Shown: positions 1-6,227 of the stretch, in pieces | Layout of the letters: each line of letters opens with the position of its first letter | Position numbering within the stretch: position 1 is the first letter of the stretch | NCBI GenBank assembly: GCA_026392145.1 | Contig: JAPLCS010000202.1 | Span: 1-7,231 of the forward strand | Origin: Fimbriimonadales bacterium | Lineage (GTDB): Bacteria > Armatimonadota > Fimbriimonadia > Fimbriimonadales > Fimbriimonadaceae | Reading direction: 5' to 3' | DNA length: 7,231 nucleotides | Made by a program: the position numbers and the translations under genes | The notes under the pieces: model-generated | The model's input: only the letters and a program-made list of their open reading frames with translations | Told to the model about the DNA's origin: nothing | Database searches by the model: none

Positions 1-345
1 CTGATTGCCTTCAAATCGCAAATCGTTAAAAACTGGATGAACCTTCCAGAAATCATTGAGCTAGGAGTAAAAGTTCTTGGATCATCTGTACAAGCAAAAG
101 AGGTAGCTGCACTCGCTACATTTGCAAAGTCAGTCCCTCAAACAAACATCTCCATGACGAGAATGCCAACAAAGCGAGGTAGGGGTAGTTTTGAGGAGAT
201 TGATGAATCCAAGGCAAAAAAAATGTTTGACACTTATGGATTCAATGGTCGAGAGCATGAACCGAAAGAATCCGACCAATATTCAAGAGGAACGACCAAA
301 AAAGCCAAGGAACAACAGGAACGCAAGAAACAGGAGTTAGGTTAG
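1..345 (+). CDS. LCP (LytR-CpsA-Psr) family protein, C-terminal fragment
   Basis: The frame is open from the first base, so this is the 3' end of a longer gene; the ATG at 37 is internal, not a start. The visible 114 residues read like the end of an LCP domain. A helix (AFKSQIVKNWMNLPEIIELG) leads into a 'lxxlp.ll......v.t.ls' type segment and then 'EVAALATFAKSVPQTNISMTRMP'-like sequence, matching my recall of LCP proteins just before the domain ends. A Lys/Glu/Arg-rich, probably disordered tail of about 60 residues follows. LCP proteins are membrane-anchored enzymes that transfer lipid-linked glycopolymers onto peptidoglycan or other envelope acceptors. The catalytic Arg and Asp residues would lie upstream of the window, so activity cannot be judged. 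The next gene starts 7 nt after the stop, suggesting one operon. The family call is by pattern recall only. Confidence 0.6.
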   Translation: MIAFKSQIVKNWMNLPEIIELGVKVLGSSVQAKEVAALATFAKSVPQTNISMTRMPTKRGRGSFEEIDESKAKKMFDTYGFNGREHEPKESDQYSRGTTKKAKEQQERKKQELG

Positions 346-352
346 TATTCTT

Positions 353-1183
353 ATGAGCGAAAACACAGCATACGACCCTAGTGCACCTGAAGGCGCTTCT
401 TCTCCAGGCTCACAATACTTAAGCCGCAAAGATGCCAAATGGCTCATTGGAGCAACAATCATCGTAGGGATTGGACTTATTCCCGTTTACCTTTATTTGC
501 GAGACAAGGCTTGGAAGTCTAGTTGTATCAAGAACATGAGCGGAATGATGGAGGCGATAACAATTTATGCCGCTAATTCGGACGATAGAATGCCACCTCT
601 GTACAATACAGATGACAATGGCGAACCATTCCTAGACAAACAAGGTCTTCCCTACACTTGGATTAGTGATATCAAACCATATTCATCTGATCGCATTTCA
701 TTTATCTGCCCTGCCGCTAAACCTGATGAAATTGCTTACTCTGTAGACGCTAACACAGGAGAACCCCTTGGTTCAACTTACGGATTTTACGCCCCTTATG
801 CAACGGCAACAATTGCATCAATTGACGACCCAAACAATGTCATTCTGCTTGTTGAAACTTCTAACAAAGGTTCCCAAGGCAGTTACGATCCTCTGAAATT
901 CAAATCAGGAGGGGATGACGGCTTTGTAGTCGGATGGGACAATAATAATTTCGCACCAGATAAAGAAACCCAGGCGGTTACGCGATTGGCATTCCGTGGA
1001 ACCTCAAACGGCTCAACTGAAAAGGGATTTGGCAGGCACGAAATTATTCATGGCATCACCGCTAGTCGACAACAAAAGTATCTCAAGCCGAGCATGATGT
1101 TAACAGAATACAATCCGGCAACCTATTCTCTAGCGGGTAGTTGGAGACAGCCGCTTGTTCTGAAAGGAAATAGCCCTAGATAA
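353..1183 (+). CDS. Pseudopilin-like single-pass membrane protein
   Basis: This is a 276-residue protein. A 29-residue Ser/Pro-rich polar N-terminus is followed by one hydrophobic helix (residues 30-49, WLIGATIIVGIGLIPVYLYL) flanked by basic residues, then an extracytoplasmic domain. Residues 58-82 (Cys58, KNM, IYAANSDDRMPP) and a later Cys-Pro at 119-120 resemble the domain after the pilin helix in DUF1559/prepilin-like proteins of Armatimonadota and Planctomycetota. Cys58 and Cys119 could form a disulfide. The protein lacks the type IV prepilin leader (no G-[F/Y]-T-L-I/V-E) and I do not see the C-terminal H...DG motif of DUF1559. It is therefore better described as a membrane-anchored relative than as a true pilin. 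An in-frame TAG at 338-340 with no start codon after it makes ATG 353 the earliest start. AGGAG at 332-336 is 16 nt away, too far for a normal ribosome binding site. Function is unknown; it is probably co-transcribed with the LCP gene. Confidence 0.65.
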   Translation: MSENTAYDPSAPEGASSPGSQYLSRKDAKWLIGATIIVGIGLIPVYLYLRDKAWKSSCIKNMSGMMEAITIYAANSDDRMPPLYNTDDNGEPFLDKQGLPYTWISDIKPYSSDRISFICPAAKPDEIAYSVDANTGEPLGSTYGFYAPYATATIASIDDPNNVILLVETSNKGSQGSYDPLKFKSGGDDGFVVGWDNNNFAPDKETQAVTRLAFRGTSNGSTEKGFGRHEIIHGITASRQQKYLKPSMMLTEYNPATYSLAGSWRQPLVLKGNSPR

Positions 1184-1191
1184 ACAGTTGA

Positions 1192-1926
1192 TTATCCAAC
1201 CAAAGCAGATTGAATATCGGAAATGATGCTCGCCGAGGGTTCGGTGGCAGAATGAACAACCTTGAGTTTTCTTTTTCGGTCTTGCTTAGCCCACAGGTAC
1301 GGCAATTTAGATGCTACGTCGGAATCCTCTCCATAGACACCCAAAATCGTGGATCGGTATTGAACAGCCCGATTGATTAGTTCTTGATGCTTCTGCCTGC
1401 GAATAGCACGTGCAAATCGTTCTTGTTCAAAGGCTCTGTTTCTGGTTCTGAATGCTTGCCTGAGCACCTGAATCCCCACCACAAACGCCTCCAGAGTAGT
1501 GCCATCCGATAGCACTATTGGGCTCTCCAGGTTGAGTTGACCCCAAACCACGGCGATTCTTTCGGCAGGAGCCATAAACTTTTCTTCGTTTGATCGGGCA
1601 TCTGGAAGAGCAGGAATTGATTTGAGTAAATCGTAGTTGTCGGCAGTTCCGCGAGCCATAAAACTGAACCGCTGCATCGTAGTTCGCATATTCTCTTTGT
1701 AGAGATTTAACTGCTCACTTGCCCGATCACGGTACTGAACCTTGCTCTCCACAGACTCTGAGAGTTGGTCAAATTCTACAGCTTCATTCAAAAAATCCTT
1801 GCGTGAATATCCACCTCGAACGGTAACTTCGTTGGGAGAAATTAGTTCATTTGAGTACTTCCAGTGGTGCAAAATTTGGTCAAAAATTTCTTTTGCATCG
1901 CTTATATCAAGAATTGTCTTTCTCAT
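1192..1926 (-). CDS. Conserved-looking hypothetical, mostly helical protein
   Basis: I do not recognise a named family. The 244-residue product has no signal peptide or membrane segment and is rich in charged, helix-forming residues. Residues about 45-90 look amphipathic or coiled-coil-like. A Pro/Ala stretch (104-126) leads to 'ESPIVLSDGTTLEAF' (134-148), then a long Arg/Gln/Glu-rich helix (about 150-190), 'YRSTILGVYGEDSDVASKLP' (190-209) and a basic tail. The order of a DGTTLxxF turn, a long charged helix, YR.xI...(G)xDS....LP reminds me of uncharacterised proteins of similar size in Planctomycetota, Verrucomicrobiota and Armatimonadota, but that is recall only. ATG 1926 is the only reasonable start: the open frame upstream has no ATG, GTG or TTG before a stop. 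AGGG directly abuts the ATG, too close for a ribosome binding site. The gene converges on the membrane-protein gene with 8 nt between stop codons and diverges from the EVE gene. Confidence 0.7.
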   Translation of the reverse strand: MRKTILDISDAKEIFDQILHHWKYSNELISPNEVTVRGGYSRKDFLNEAVEFDQLSESVESKVQYRDRASEQLNLYKENMRTTMQRFSFMARGTADNYDLLKSIPALPDARSNEEKFMAPAERIAVVWGQLNLESPIVLSDGTTLEAFVVGIQVLRQAFRTRNRAFEQERFARAIRRQKHQELINRAVQYRSTILGVYGEDSDVASKLPYLWAKQDRKRKLKVVHSATEPSASIISDIQSALVG

Positions 1927-2041
1927 CCCTAAGCCATAGAAGATACCTGCAAAATATGGTTTAGTATCATGTTGTTTTGCGATAGATTCTTATTGTTTCG
2001 GATGCTATTCAGCTCCAATGATTGAGTCACAATAGAGTCAA
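1927..2041. promoter_or_regulatory. Divergent intergenic region between minus-strand gene and EVE gene
   Basis: This 115-nt AT-rich region must supply promoters for both divergent genes, but no strong sigma-70 pair is visible. On the plus strand, CACAAT (2028-2033, 4/6 to TATAAT) ends 8 nt before the EVE start. On the minus strand, TATCTT (about 13 nt before the start) is a possible -10. Neither has a convincing -35. GAGTCA occurs twice, at 2024-2029 and 2035-2040, one helical turn apart. No other structure was seen. Confidence 0.3.
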
Positions 2042-2500
2042 ATGAAATACTGGCTCATGAAATCTGAACCTGACGTTTATTCGATTGATCACTTGATGGC
2101 AGCTGGAAAACCTGCGATCTGGGAAGGATGCAGAAATTACACCGTACGTAACTTTTTCAGAGATTCTATGAGCAATGGAGACCTCGCATTTTTCTACCAT
2201 TCTAATGCTCAACCTTCAGGCATTGTGGGACTAATGAGAATCGTTGGAGATGCATACCCTGACCCGACACAATTTGATCCATCCAGCGAGTACTTTGATG
2301 AAAAGTCGTCTCTTAAAAACCCTCGATGGCTACTACGAGACGTTGAATTCATTCAAAAATTTAACAGAGTTATCACCCTCAACGAGTTGAGAGAAATCGA
2401 AGGATTATCGGAAATGTTACTGCTTCGGAAAGGTCAAAGACTTAGTGTCATGCCAGTTGAAGAACAAGAATGGAACCTTATCATGGAAATAGTTCAATGA
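2042..2500 (+). CDS. EVE domain-containing protein
   Basis: The 152-residue protein is essentially one complete EVE domain, a PUA/YTH-like fold related to eukaryotic thymocyte nuclear protein 1 (THYN1). Hallmarks in order are KYWLMKSEP at the N-terminus (2-10), WEGCRNYTVRNFFRD (27-41), GDLAFFYHSN (46-55), GIVGLMRI (60-67), AYPDPTQFD (71-79), NPRWLLRDVEF (93-103) and the closing GQRLSVMPVEEQEW (131-144). Bacterial EVE domains are thought to bind modified nucleic-acid bases in a pocket containing the conserved aromatic residues, but the substrate of stand-alone copies like this is not settled. The protein should be cytosolic. ATG 2042 places KYWL at the usual start of the family and gives a full-length domain. 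Only a weak GAG (2035-2037) precedes it. No restriction or other defence gene is adjacent, so a housekeeping role is as likely as defence. Confidence 0.93.
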   Translation: MKYWLMKSEPDVYSIDHLMAAGKPAIWEGCRNYTVRNFFRDSMSNGDLAFFYHSNAQPSGIVGLMRIVGDAYPDPTQFDPSSEYFDEKSSLKNPRWLLRDVEFIQKFNRVITLNELREIEGLSEMLLLRKGQRLSVMPVEEQEWNLIMEIVQ

Positions 2501-2534
2501 ACATGTAGTCCGGGCGTCCATAAGTTCAAAAAAG

Positions 2535-2550
2535 TGTTAAGCTAGTTTCT
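2535..2550 (+). promoter_or_regulatory. Candidate extended -10 promoter of the M1 peptidase gene (leaderless)
   Basis: TG (2535-2536), one base, then TAAGCT (2538-2543) forms an extended -10-like element ending 7 nt before ATG 2551. Transcription would start at or beside the start codon. No purine-rich ribosome binding site lies between the in-frame stop TAA at 2521-2523 and the ATG, and no good -35 was found. The layout is the same as upstream of hslU. Confidence 0.35.
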
Positions 2551-3327
2551 ATGTTTGGCATTCTGCCCCTCCTAGCTGGACCTGCTATCCGTCCACCTCA
2601 TCAATTTGATCTCAAACATGTAAAGTTTGATGTTTCAGTACTTTACAAAACTGAATCACTCGCGGGGGTTGTCGAAAACACAGTCATTACTAAGGCGAAG
2701 AACGCTGTGCTTAATTTTGACAAAGGTCCAATGACGATTCGGTCAGTAAGACTTCCAAAGTCAATCAAATTTACATCCAAAATCACCAAGGACCATGTTG
2801 TGGTGACTTTGAAGAATGTACCTGCGGGCAAGGAAGTTAAAGTCTCGATTGACTATATGGTGGAACCAGAAGCCGGCCTTTACTTTGTGCCTCAGAATCG
2901 AGCTTATCCTGCCATGACCGATGTTGCCTACACTCAGGGCGAAATGGAAGATAACCGATACTGGTTACCGACCTATGATTTCCCAGACGATAAAGCAACC
3001 ACAGAAGGCACATTTAGGGTTCCAAAAGGATTCAGTGTTCTCAGCAACGGAAAATTGATAAGTAAGGCTGATACCAACACCGAGTCAATTTGGAAGTGGA
3101 AGATGGACCTTCCAATATCCACCTATCTAATCAGCTTTGTTGCCGGAAGATATACAGCAGTGCCCGATGGAAATTTCAAAGGAAAACCTATTGAAATATG
3201 GACACCAACCGGACTTGAGTCTTGGGGTAAGGCCTCGGGCAAAAATATGCTCAATCATTCGTTCCCGAATTCATGTTCGGAGGAATGGAAAACGCCTCCT
3301 GCACCACTCAAACTATTGGAGCCTTAA
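2551..3327 (+). CDS. M1 aminopeptidase, N-terminal fragment (frameshifted)
   Basis: The frame holds the N-terminal saddle-like beta domain. It starts with a short hydrophobic stretch (MFGILPLLAGPA), which may be a reduced signal peptide although it lacks basic residues. RPPHQFDLKHVKFDVSV (14-30) is the usual first strand of this branch. VAYTQGEMEDNRYWLPTYDF (125-144) corresponds to the substrate-contacting Q/E segment of M1 enzymes. Residues 187-200 (LPISTYLISFVAGR) and IEIWTPTGLESWGKAS (214-229) lead up to the catalytic domain. After about residue 229 the reading no longer resembles the family and runs 29 out-of-frame codons (NMLNHSFPNSCSEEW...) to a stop. Translated alone it has no zinc site and would be inactive. 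An in-frame TAA at 2521-2523 with no intervening start codon fixes ATG 2551. Confidence 0.8.
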   Translation: MFGILPLLAGPAIRPPHQFDLKHVKFDVSVLYKTESLAGVVENTVITKAKNAVLNFDKGPMTIRSVRLPKSIKFTSKITKDHVVVTLKNVPAGKEVKVSIDYMVEPEAGLYFVPQNRAYPAMTDVAYTQGEMEDNRYWLPTYDFPDDKATTEGTFRVPKGFSVLSNGKLISKADTNTESIWKWKMDLPISTYLISFVAGRYTAVPDGNFKGKPIEIWTPTGLESWGKASGKNMLNHSFPNSCSEEWKTPPAPLKLLEP

Positions 3328-4775
3328 CCCCACCAAATGCACGGCCAGATGAAGCCGATGATGGGTTAAACGCCCACGAACTAGCTCATCAATGGTTTGG
3401 AGACTTAATTACCACCACAAAATGGGATCACATTTGGGTTAATGAAGGCTGGGCGACGTTCATGCCTCACTTCTGGACTAGACTGAAACTTGGTGAAGAT
3501 GCGTTTCACATTTCGAGATTTGGTACTTATCAGGGTGCTTACTTCTCAGCACTTTCCAATCCAATGGTAAGAAGCGATTACAACGTACCAATGGAAATGT
3601 TTGACGGCAATGCCTACCCGGGCGGCGCTACTAGAATGTTTATGCTCATGCACATGGTGGGTGAGGAAACATTTTGGAAGGCATGTCAGAAGTATCTGCA
3701 AAAACATGGTTACAAGAACTTAGATACAAACGACTTTTTCCAAACTTGGGGTCAAAATACAAACCGAAACTTAGAAGGATTCAAGAAACAGTGGTTTTAC
3801 ACTAAAGGTGCACCAAAAGTTTCAGTTAAAAAGGTTGAAAATGGCTTTGAAGTAATTCAGGAAACTGAAGGATTCACAATTCCTCTCGAATACGTAAAGA
3901 TTTCTACATCCGGAGTTACCTCTAAAGGAAAGATGGATCTGGAACCAAAGAAAGCACAGATCATTGCTACAGAATCGGCCGAAACTATTCTCCTTGATCC
4001 TGGTGCCTGGCTTATGGCAGCCGTGGCATTCCCAAGTTATACAGATCAAGAATGGCAATTAGCTTGGAACGCCGCTGAAAATGCAGCTGGCAAGATGAGA
4101 ATCCTTCAGAGTATCGGAGATAAGCCTAAGTTGGTTCAAACATTGTTCAAAACTGAAAAAAGTGATCACGTGCGGAATCAAATGATTAGTTATCTTCAAG
4201 ATACTGACATGCTGATTGAAATCTCAAAGTCGCCAAATCGAACAGAGGCTTTCACCGCTACCCAGAACCTTTATCGTCCGAAGAATGAAAAGGTTGGAGC
4301 AAGGATGAAAGAAATCTTCGAGACCACAAAAGATGAGTCTCTTAAAGAAACAGCTTATTCCAACTTACTCGCTGCCAAAGATGATGAAGCAACTGCCAAT
4401 CTAGGCTGGAACACTTCAACTTATTCCCTTCGAACGAAGACTGCAGCATTGAATTGGTACGCATCCAAGGACGCAAGTAAAGCCAGAAGCATGGCATTAG
4501 AAGCGGTATACAAGTTTGCTCCCGGACCAGTGCGGATGACGGCAATTTCAGTACTTGGAAGAGTGAAAGACGCAGAAGGTAGCCGAGAAGTATTCAATTT
4601 ATTGGTAAAACTTGCTAAGGGTCGTCCGTACGCTCCAATGAGTGCAGCTATCGAAGCACTCGCAACCTATGGAGACAAAGCGGCTATTCCAGTCATTGAA
4701 TCCCGAAAAAATCATTCTCTTCACTTCGGACGCAACACAGTTGAAAGTGCTCTCGCCCGACTGAACAGACCATGA
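3273..4775 (+). CDS. M1 aminopeptidase, catalytic and C-terminal fragment (frameshifted)
   Basis: Numbering from the ATG at 3273: exopeptidase motif GGMEN at 3-7; zinc motif HELAH at 35-39 and third ligand Glu58 in WVNEGW, giving HExxH-x18-E; and a candidate transition-state Tyr115 in AYPGGA, where many relatives have YxKG. A small beta-sandwich (about 160-247) and a helical region with HEAT-like repeats (about 250-500) follow, as in long M1 enzymes. All key catalytic residues are intact. The ATG at 3273 is almost certainly not a true start: the frame is open back to 3231 (after TAA 3228-3230), and residues encoded there (QKYAQSFVPEF) are recognisable M1 sequence. No ribosome binding site or promoter is evident at 3273. 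Without the N-terminal domain the product is unlikely to fold normally. Confidence 0.85.
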   Translation: MFGGMENASCTTQTIGALTPPNARPDEADDGLNAHELAHQWFGDLITTTKWDHIWVNEGWATFMPHFWTRLKLGEDAFHISRFGTYQGAYFSALSNPMVRSDYNVPMEMFDGNAYPGGATRMFMLMHMVGEETFWKACQKYLQKHGYKNLDTNDFFQTWGQNTNRNLEGFKKQWFYTKGAPKVSVKKVENGFEVIQETEGFTIPLEYVKISTSGVTSKGKMDLEPKKAQIIATESAETILLDPGAWLMAAVAFPSYTDQEWQLAWNAAENAAGKMRILQSIGDKPKLVQTLFKTEKSDHVRNQMISYLQDTDMLIEISKSPNRTEAFTATQNLYRPKNEKVGARMKEIFETTKDESLKETAYSNLLAAKDDEATANLGWNTSTYSLRTKTAALNWYASKDASKARSMALEAVYKFAPGPVRMTAISVLGRVKDAEGSREVFNLLVKLAKGRPYAPMSAAIEALATYGDKAAIPVIESRKNHSLHFGRNTVESALARLNRP

Positions 4776-4782
4776 ATTTGGT

Positions 4783-4813
4783 TCTAGGAGCCGTTGCTTA
4801 AACGGCTCCTAGA
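4783..4813 (+). terminator. Rho-independent-type terminator after the M1 gene
   Basis: TCTAGGAGCCGTT (4783-4795) pairs perfectly with AACGGCTCCTAGA (4801-4813), a 13-bp stem with loop GCTTA. The following T tract is short (TTT, 4814-4816), so termination may be incomplete. It begins 7 nt after the M1 stop codon and separates that gene from hslU. Confidence 0.75.
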
Positions 4814-4815
4814 TT

Positions 4816-4844
4816 TAGACGACTGCCCGAGGATATGCGATAAT
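4816..4844 (+). promoter_or_regulatory. hslU promoter, extended -10 type
   Basis: The -10 is GATAAT (4839-4844, 5/6 to consensus), preceded by TGC (4836-4838), which gives an extended -10. TAGACG (4816-4821, 4/6 to TTGACA) lies 17 bp upstream. The expected transcription start, about 7 nt after the -10, falls on A4851 or G4852, the first base of the GTG start codon, so the mRNA would have no leader. The promoter starts directly after the terminator stem. Confidence 0.6.
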
Positions 4845-4858
4845 CACCTAAGTGATTA
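4841..4858. repeat. Perfect inverted repeat spanning the hslU -10 and start codon
   Basis: TAATCAC (4841-4847) and GTGATTA (4852-4858) are perfect inverted copies around CTAA. The left arm covers most of the -10 hexamer and the right arm begins with the GTG start codon. If transcription starts at 4851 or 4852 the left arm is not in the RNA, so it would act as a DNA operator. If a promoter lies further upstream it could form a hairpin hiding the start codon. It may also be chance. Confidence 0.4.
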
Positions 4859-6225
4859 CCCCTCCAATTGAAGAACTTACTCCGCGTCAAATTGTTGCTG
4901 AACTAGATAAGTACATTATTGGTCAGAGCAATGCAAAACGGGCGGTAGCGGTCGCATTAAGAAATCGGTTTCGGCGGCAGCAGTTACCAGAAGTTGACCG
5001 TAATGATGTTCAGCCAAAAAATATTTTAATGATTGGTCCCACTGGAGTTGGTAAGACTGAAATTGCAAGGCGCCTGGCTCAATTGGCAAGAGCTCCTTTT
5101 GTAAAAGTCGAAGCAACTAAATTCACTGAAGTTGGCTATGTCGGACGTGACGTCGAATCAATGATTCGTGAATTGGTAGCGACTGCAGTTAGACTGGTTG
5201 AAAAGGAGCGGATGGATGCAGTGCAATCCGATGCAGAACAGTATGCCATTGACAGAATTGTTGACTTGCTAGATAGTGCACTCACCCCAACTATCTTTTA
5301 TCCGGATGAAGAAGAAATTGTAGATTGGGAGAAGCGAGCGCAGGAAGAAGCAGAAAGAAAGCTAAAACTTAAAGGCGAAATTTTAGCAGGTCAGCATCTT
5401 GACGAAGTAATCGAGTTCGATGTTGAAGAACCCTCCAATCCGTTTCTGCAAGTGTTCACGCCTGGTGGCATGGAAGAGATGGGCTTTGATATGAACCAGC
5501 TTACAAATCCCTTTGGGAACAAAAGAGTAATGAGAAAGTCCACGGTCGCCGAAGCCCTTTCGATACTTATCGAAGAAGAAGCCGGAAAGCTTATTGATCG
5601 TCACAGTGTTCACAGAGAAGCTGTCAACCGAGCAGAACAAACGGGCATTATTTTCATTGACGAAATTGACAAAGTAGCCGGAAAGAGCGGGGGTAGTGGC
5701 CCAGACGTTAGTAGAGAAGGGGTTCAACGAGACCTCCTGCCAGTGATTGAAGGTTCTACAGTGCAAACCAAATTCGGACCAGTTCGAACGGAGCACATCC
5801 TATTTGTTGCTGCTGGAGCATTTCATATCTCTAAACCAAGTGACTTAATCCCAGAACTCCAAGGTCGCCTCCCCATTCGAGTTGAGCTAGAACCGCTATC
5901 TGGAGAAGATTTTTTCCGTATTCTGACTGAGCCAAAGAATGCACTCATCAGGCAATATCAAATGCTTCTGAAGGTTGAAGGTGTAGAAGTTGAATTTACA
6001 AGCGATGCAATTCAAGAAATTGCAAGAATTGCTGAACAAGTCAATCAAACAACTGATAATATAGGTGCTAGACGCTTGCAAACGATGATGGAGCTACTAC
6101 TTCAAGATCTCTTGTTTGATGCACCAGAAGAAGCCCCCGAAAAGGTGGTCTTTGACTCTGAAAAAGTCCGAGGGAAACTTGAAGATTTTGTAGCCAATCT
6201 TGAGCGTGCGAAACTCATGGTGTAA
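4852..6225 (+). CDS. hslU: HslU (ClpY), ATPase subunit of the HslUV protease
   Basis: HslU is an AAA+ unfoldase. Its hexamer uses ATP to unfold cytosolic proteins and feed them into the HslV peptidase. The 457 residues contain TPRQIVAELDKYIIGQ (10-25), Walker A GPTGVGKT (62-69), pore loop GYVG (95-98), the intermediate domain (about 115-245) that sets HslU apart from ClpX, Walker B IIFIDEIDK (266-274), GPDVSREGVQRDLLP (283-297), the arginine finger in ELQGRLP (Arg339) and sensor-2 GARRL (405-409). There is no ClpX zinc finger. Length is near E. coli HslU (443). The final 24 residues align without gaps to E. coli HslU, but the DLSRFIL-type tail that docks into HslV reads ERAKLMV here, a mostly conservative change. 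The start is GTG, preceded in frame directly by TAA (4849-4851), and the next ATG is codon 60, so the start is secure. GAGG at 4829-4832 is too distant to serve as a ribosome binding site. hslV, normally just upstream, is absent here. Confidence 0.97.
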   Translation: MITPPIEELTPRQIVAELDKYIIGQSNAKRAVAVALRNRFRRQQLPEVDRNDVQPKNILMIGPTGVGKTEIARRLAQLARAPFVKVEATKFTEVGYVGRDVESMIRELVATAVRLVEKERMDAVQSDAEQYAIDRIVDLLDSALTPTIFYPDEEEIVDWEKRAQEEAERKLKLKGEILAGQHLDEVIEFDVEEPSNPFLQVFTPGGMEEMGFDMNQLTNPFGNKRVMRKSTVAEALSILIEEEAGKLIDRHSVHREAVNRAEQTGIIFIDEIDKVAGKSGGSGPDVSREGVQRDLLPVIEGSTVQTKFGPVRTEHILFVAAGAFHISKPSDLIPELQGRLPIRVELEPLSGEDFFRILTEPKNALIRQYQMLLKVEGVEVEFTSDAIQEIARIAEQVNQTTDNIGARRLQTMMELLLQDLLFDAPEEAPEKVVFDSEKVRGKLEDFVANLERAKLMV

Positions 6226-6227
6226 GT

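Larger units (their letters stand above)
2551..4775 (+). pseudogene. M1-family metallo-aminopeptidase gene disrupted by frameshift plus apparent small deletion
   Basis: Two overlapping frames together encode one M1 (gluzincin) aminopeptidase, which removes N-terminal residues from peptides using a single Zn ion. The N-terminal beta-domain is in the 2551 frame and the catalytic and C-terminal regions are in the frame one base back. Both halves are otherwise clean, with no other stops. Homology leaves the first frame after WGKAS (codons ending about 3237) and resumes in the second frame at QKYAQSFVPEFMFGGMEN (from 3240). In LTA4H and E. coli PepN, as I recall them, about 48 residues separate the equivalent strand (IEIW here) from GAMEN; here only about 30 remain. 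A loss of roughly 19 codons with a length of 3n+1 nt would explain both the gap and the frame change. This is either a recent natural inactivation or an assembly error. Confidence 0.85.

Noticed and set aside
37..345. Separate 102-residue gene starting at ATG 37
   Set aside because: The frame is open to base 1, no start signals precede the ATG, and the residues before it (AFKSQIVKNW) fit the same LCP-like domain.
1177..1197. GATAA...TTATC inverted repeat across the two convergent stop codons as a bidirectional terminator
   Set aside because: Only 5 AT-rich base pairs with an 8-nt loop and no T tract; too weak to support.
2042..2500. EVE-domain gene as part of a defence island
   Set aside because: EVE domains occur in modification-dependent restriction systems, but this is a stand-alone domain with no nuclease, methylase, helicase or toxin beside it.
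5383..5796. 137-residue minus-strand frame inside hslU
   Set aside because: It lies wholly opposite highly conserved hslU codons and has no recognisable motifs; a shadow of the real gene.
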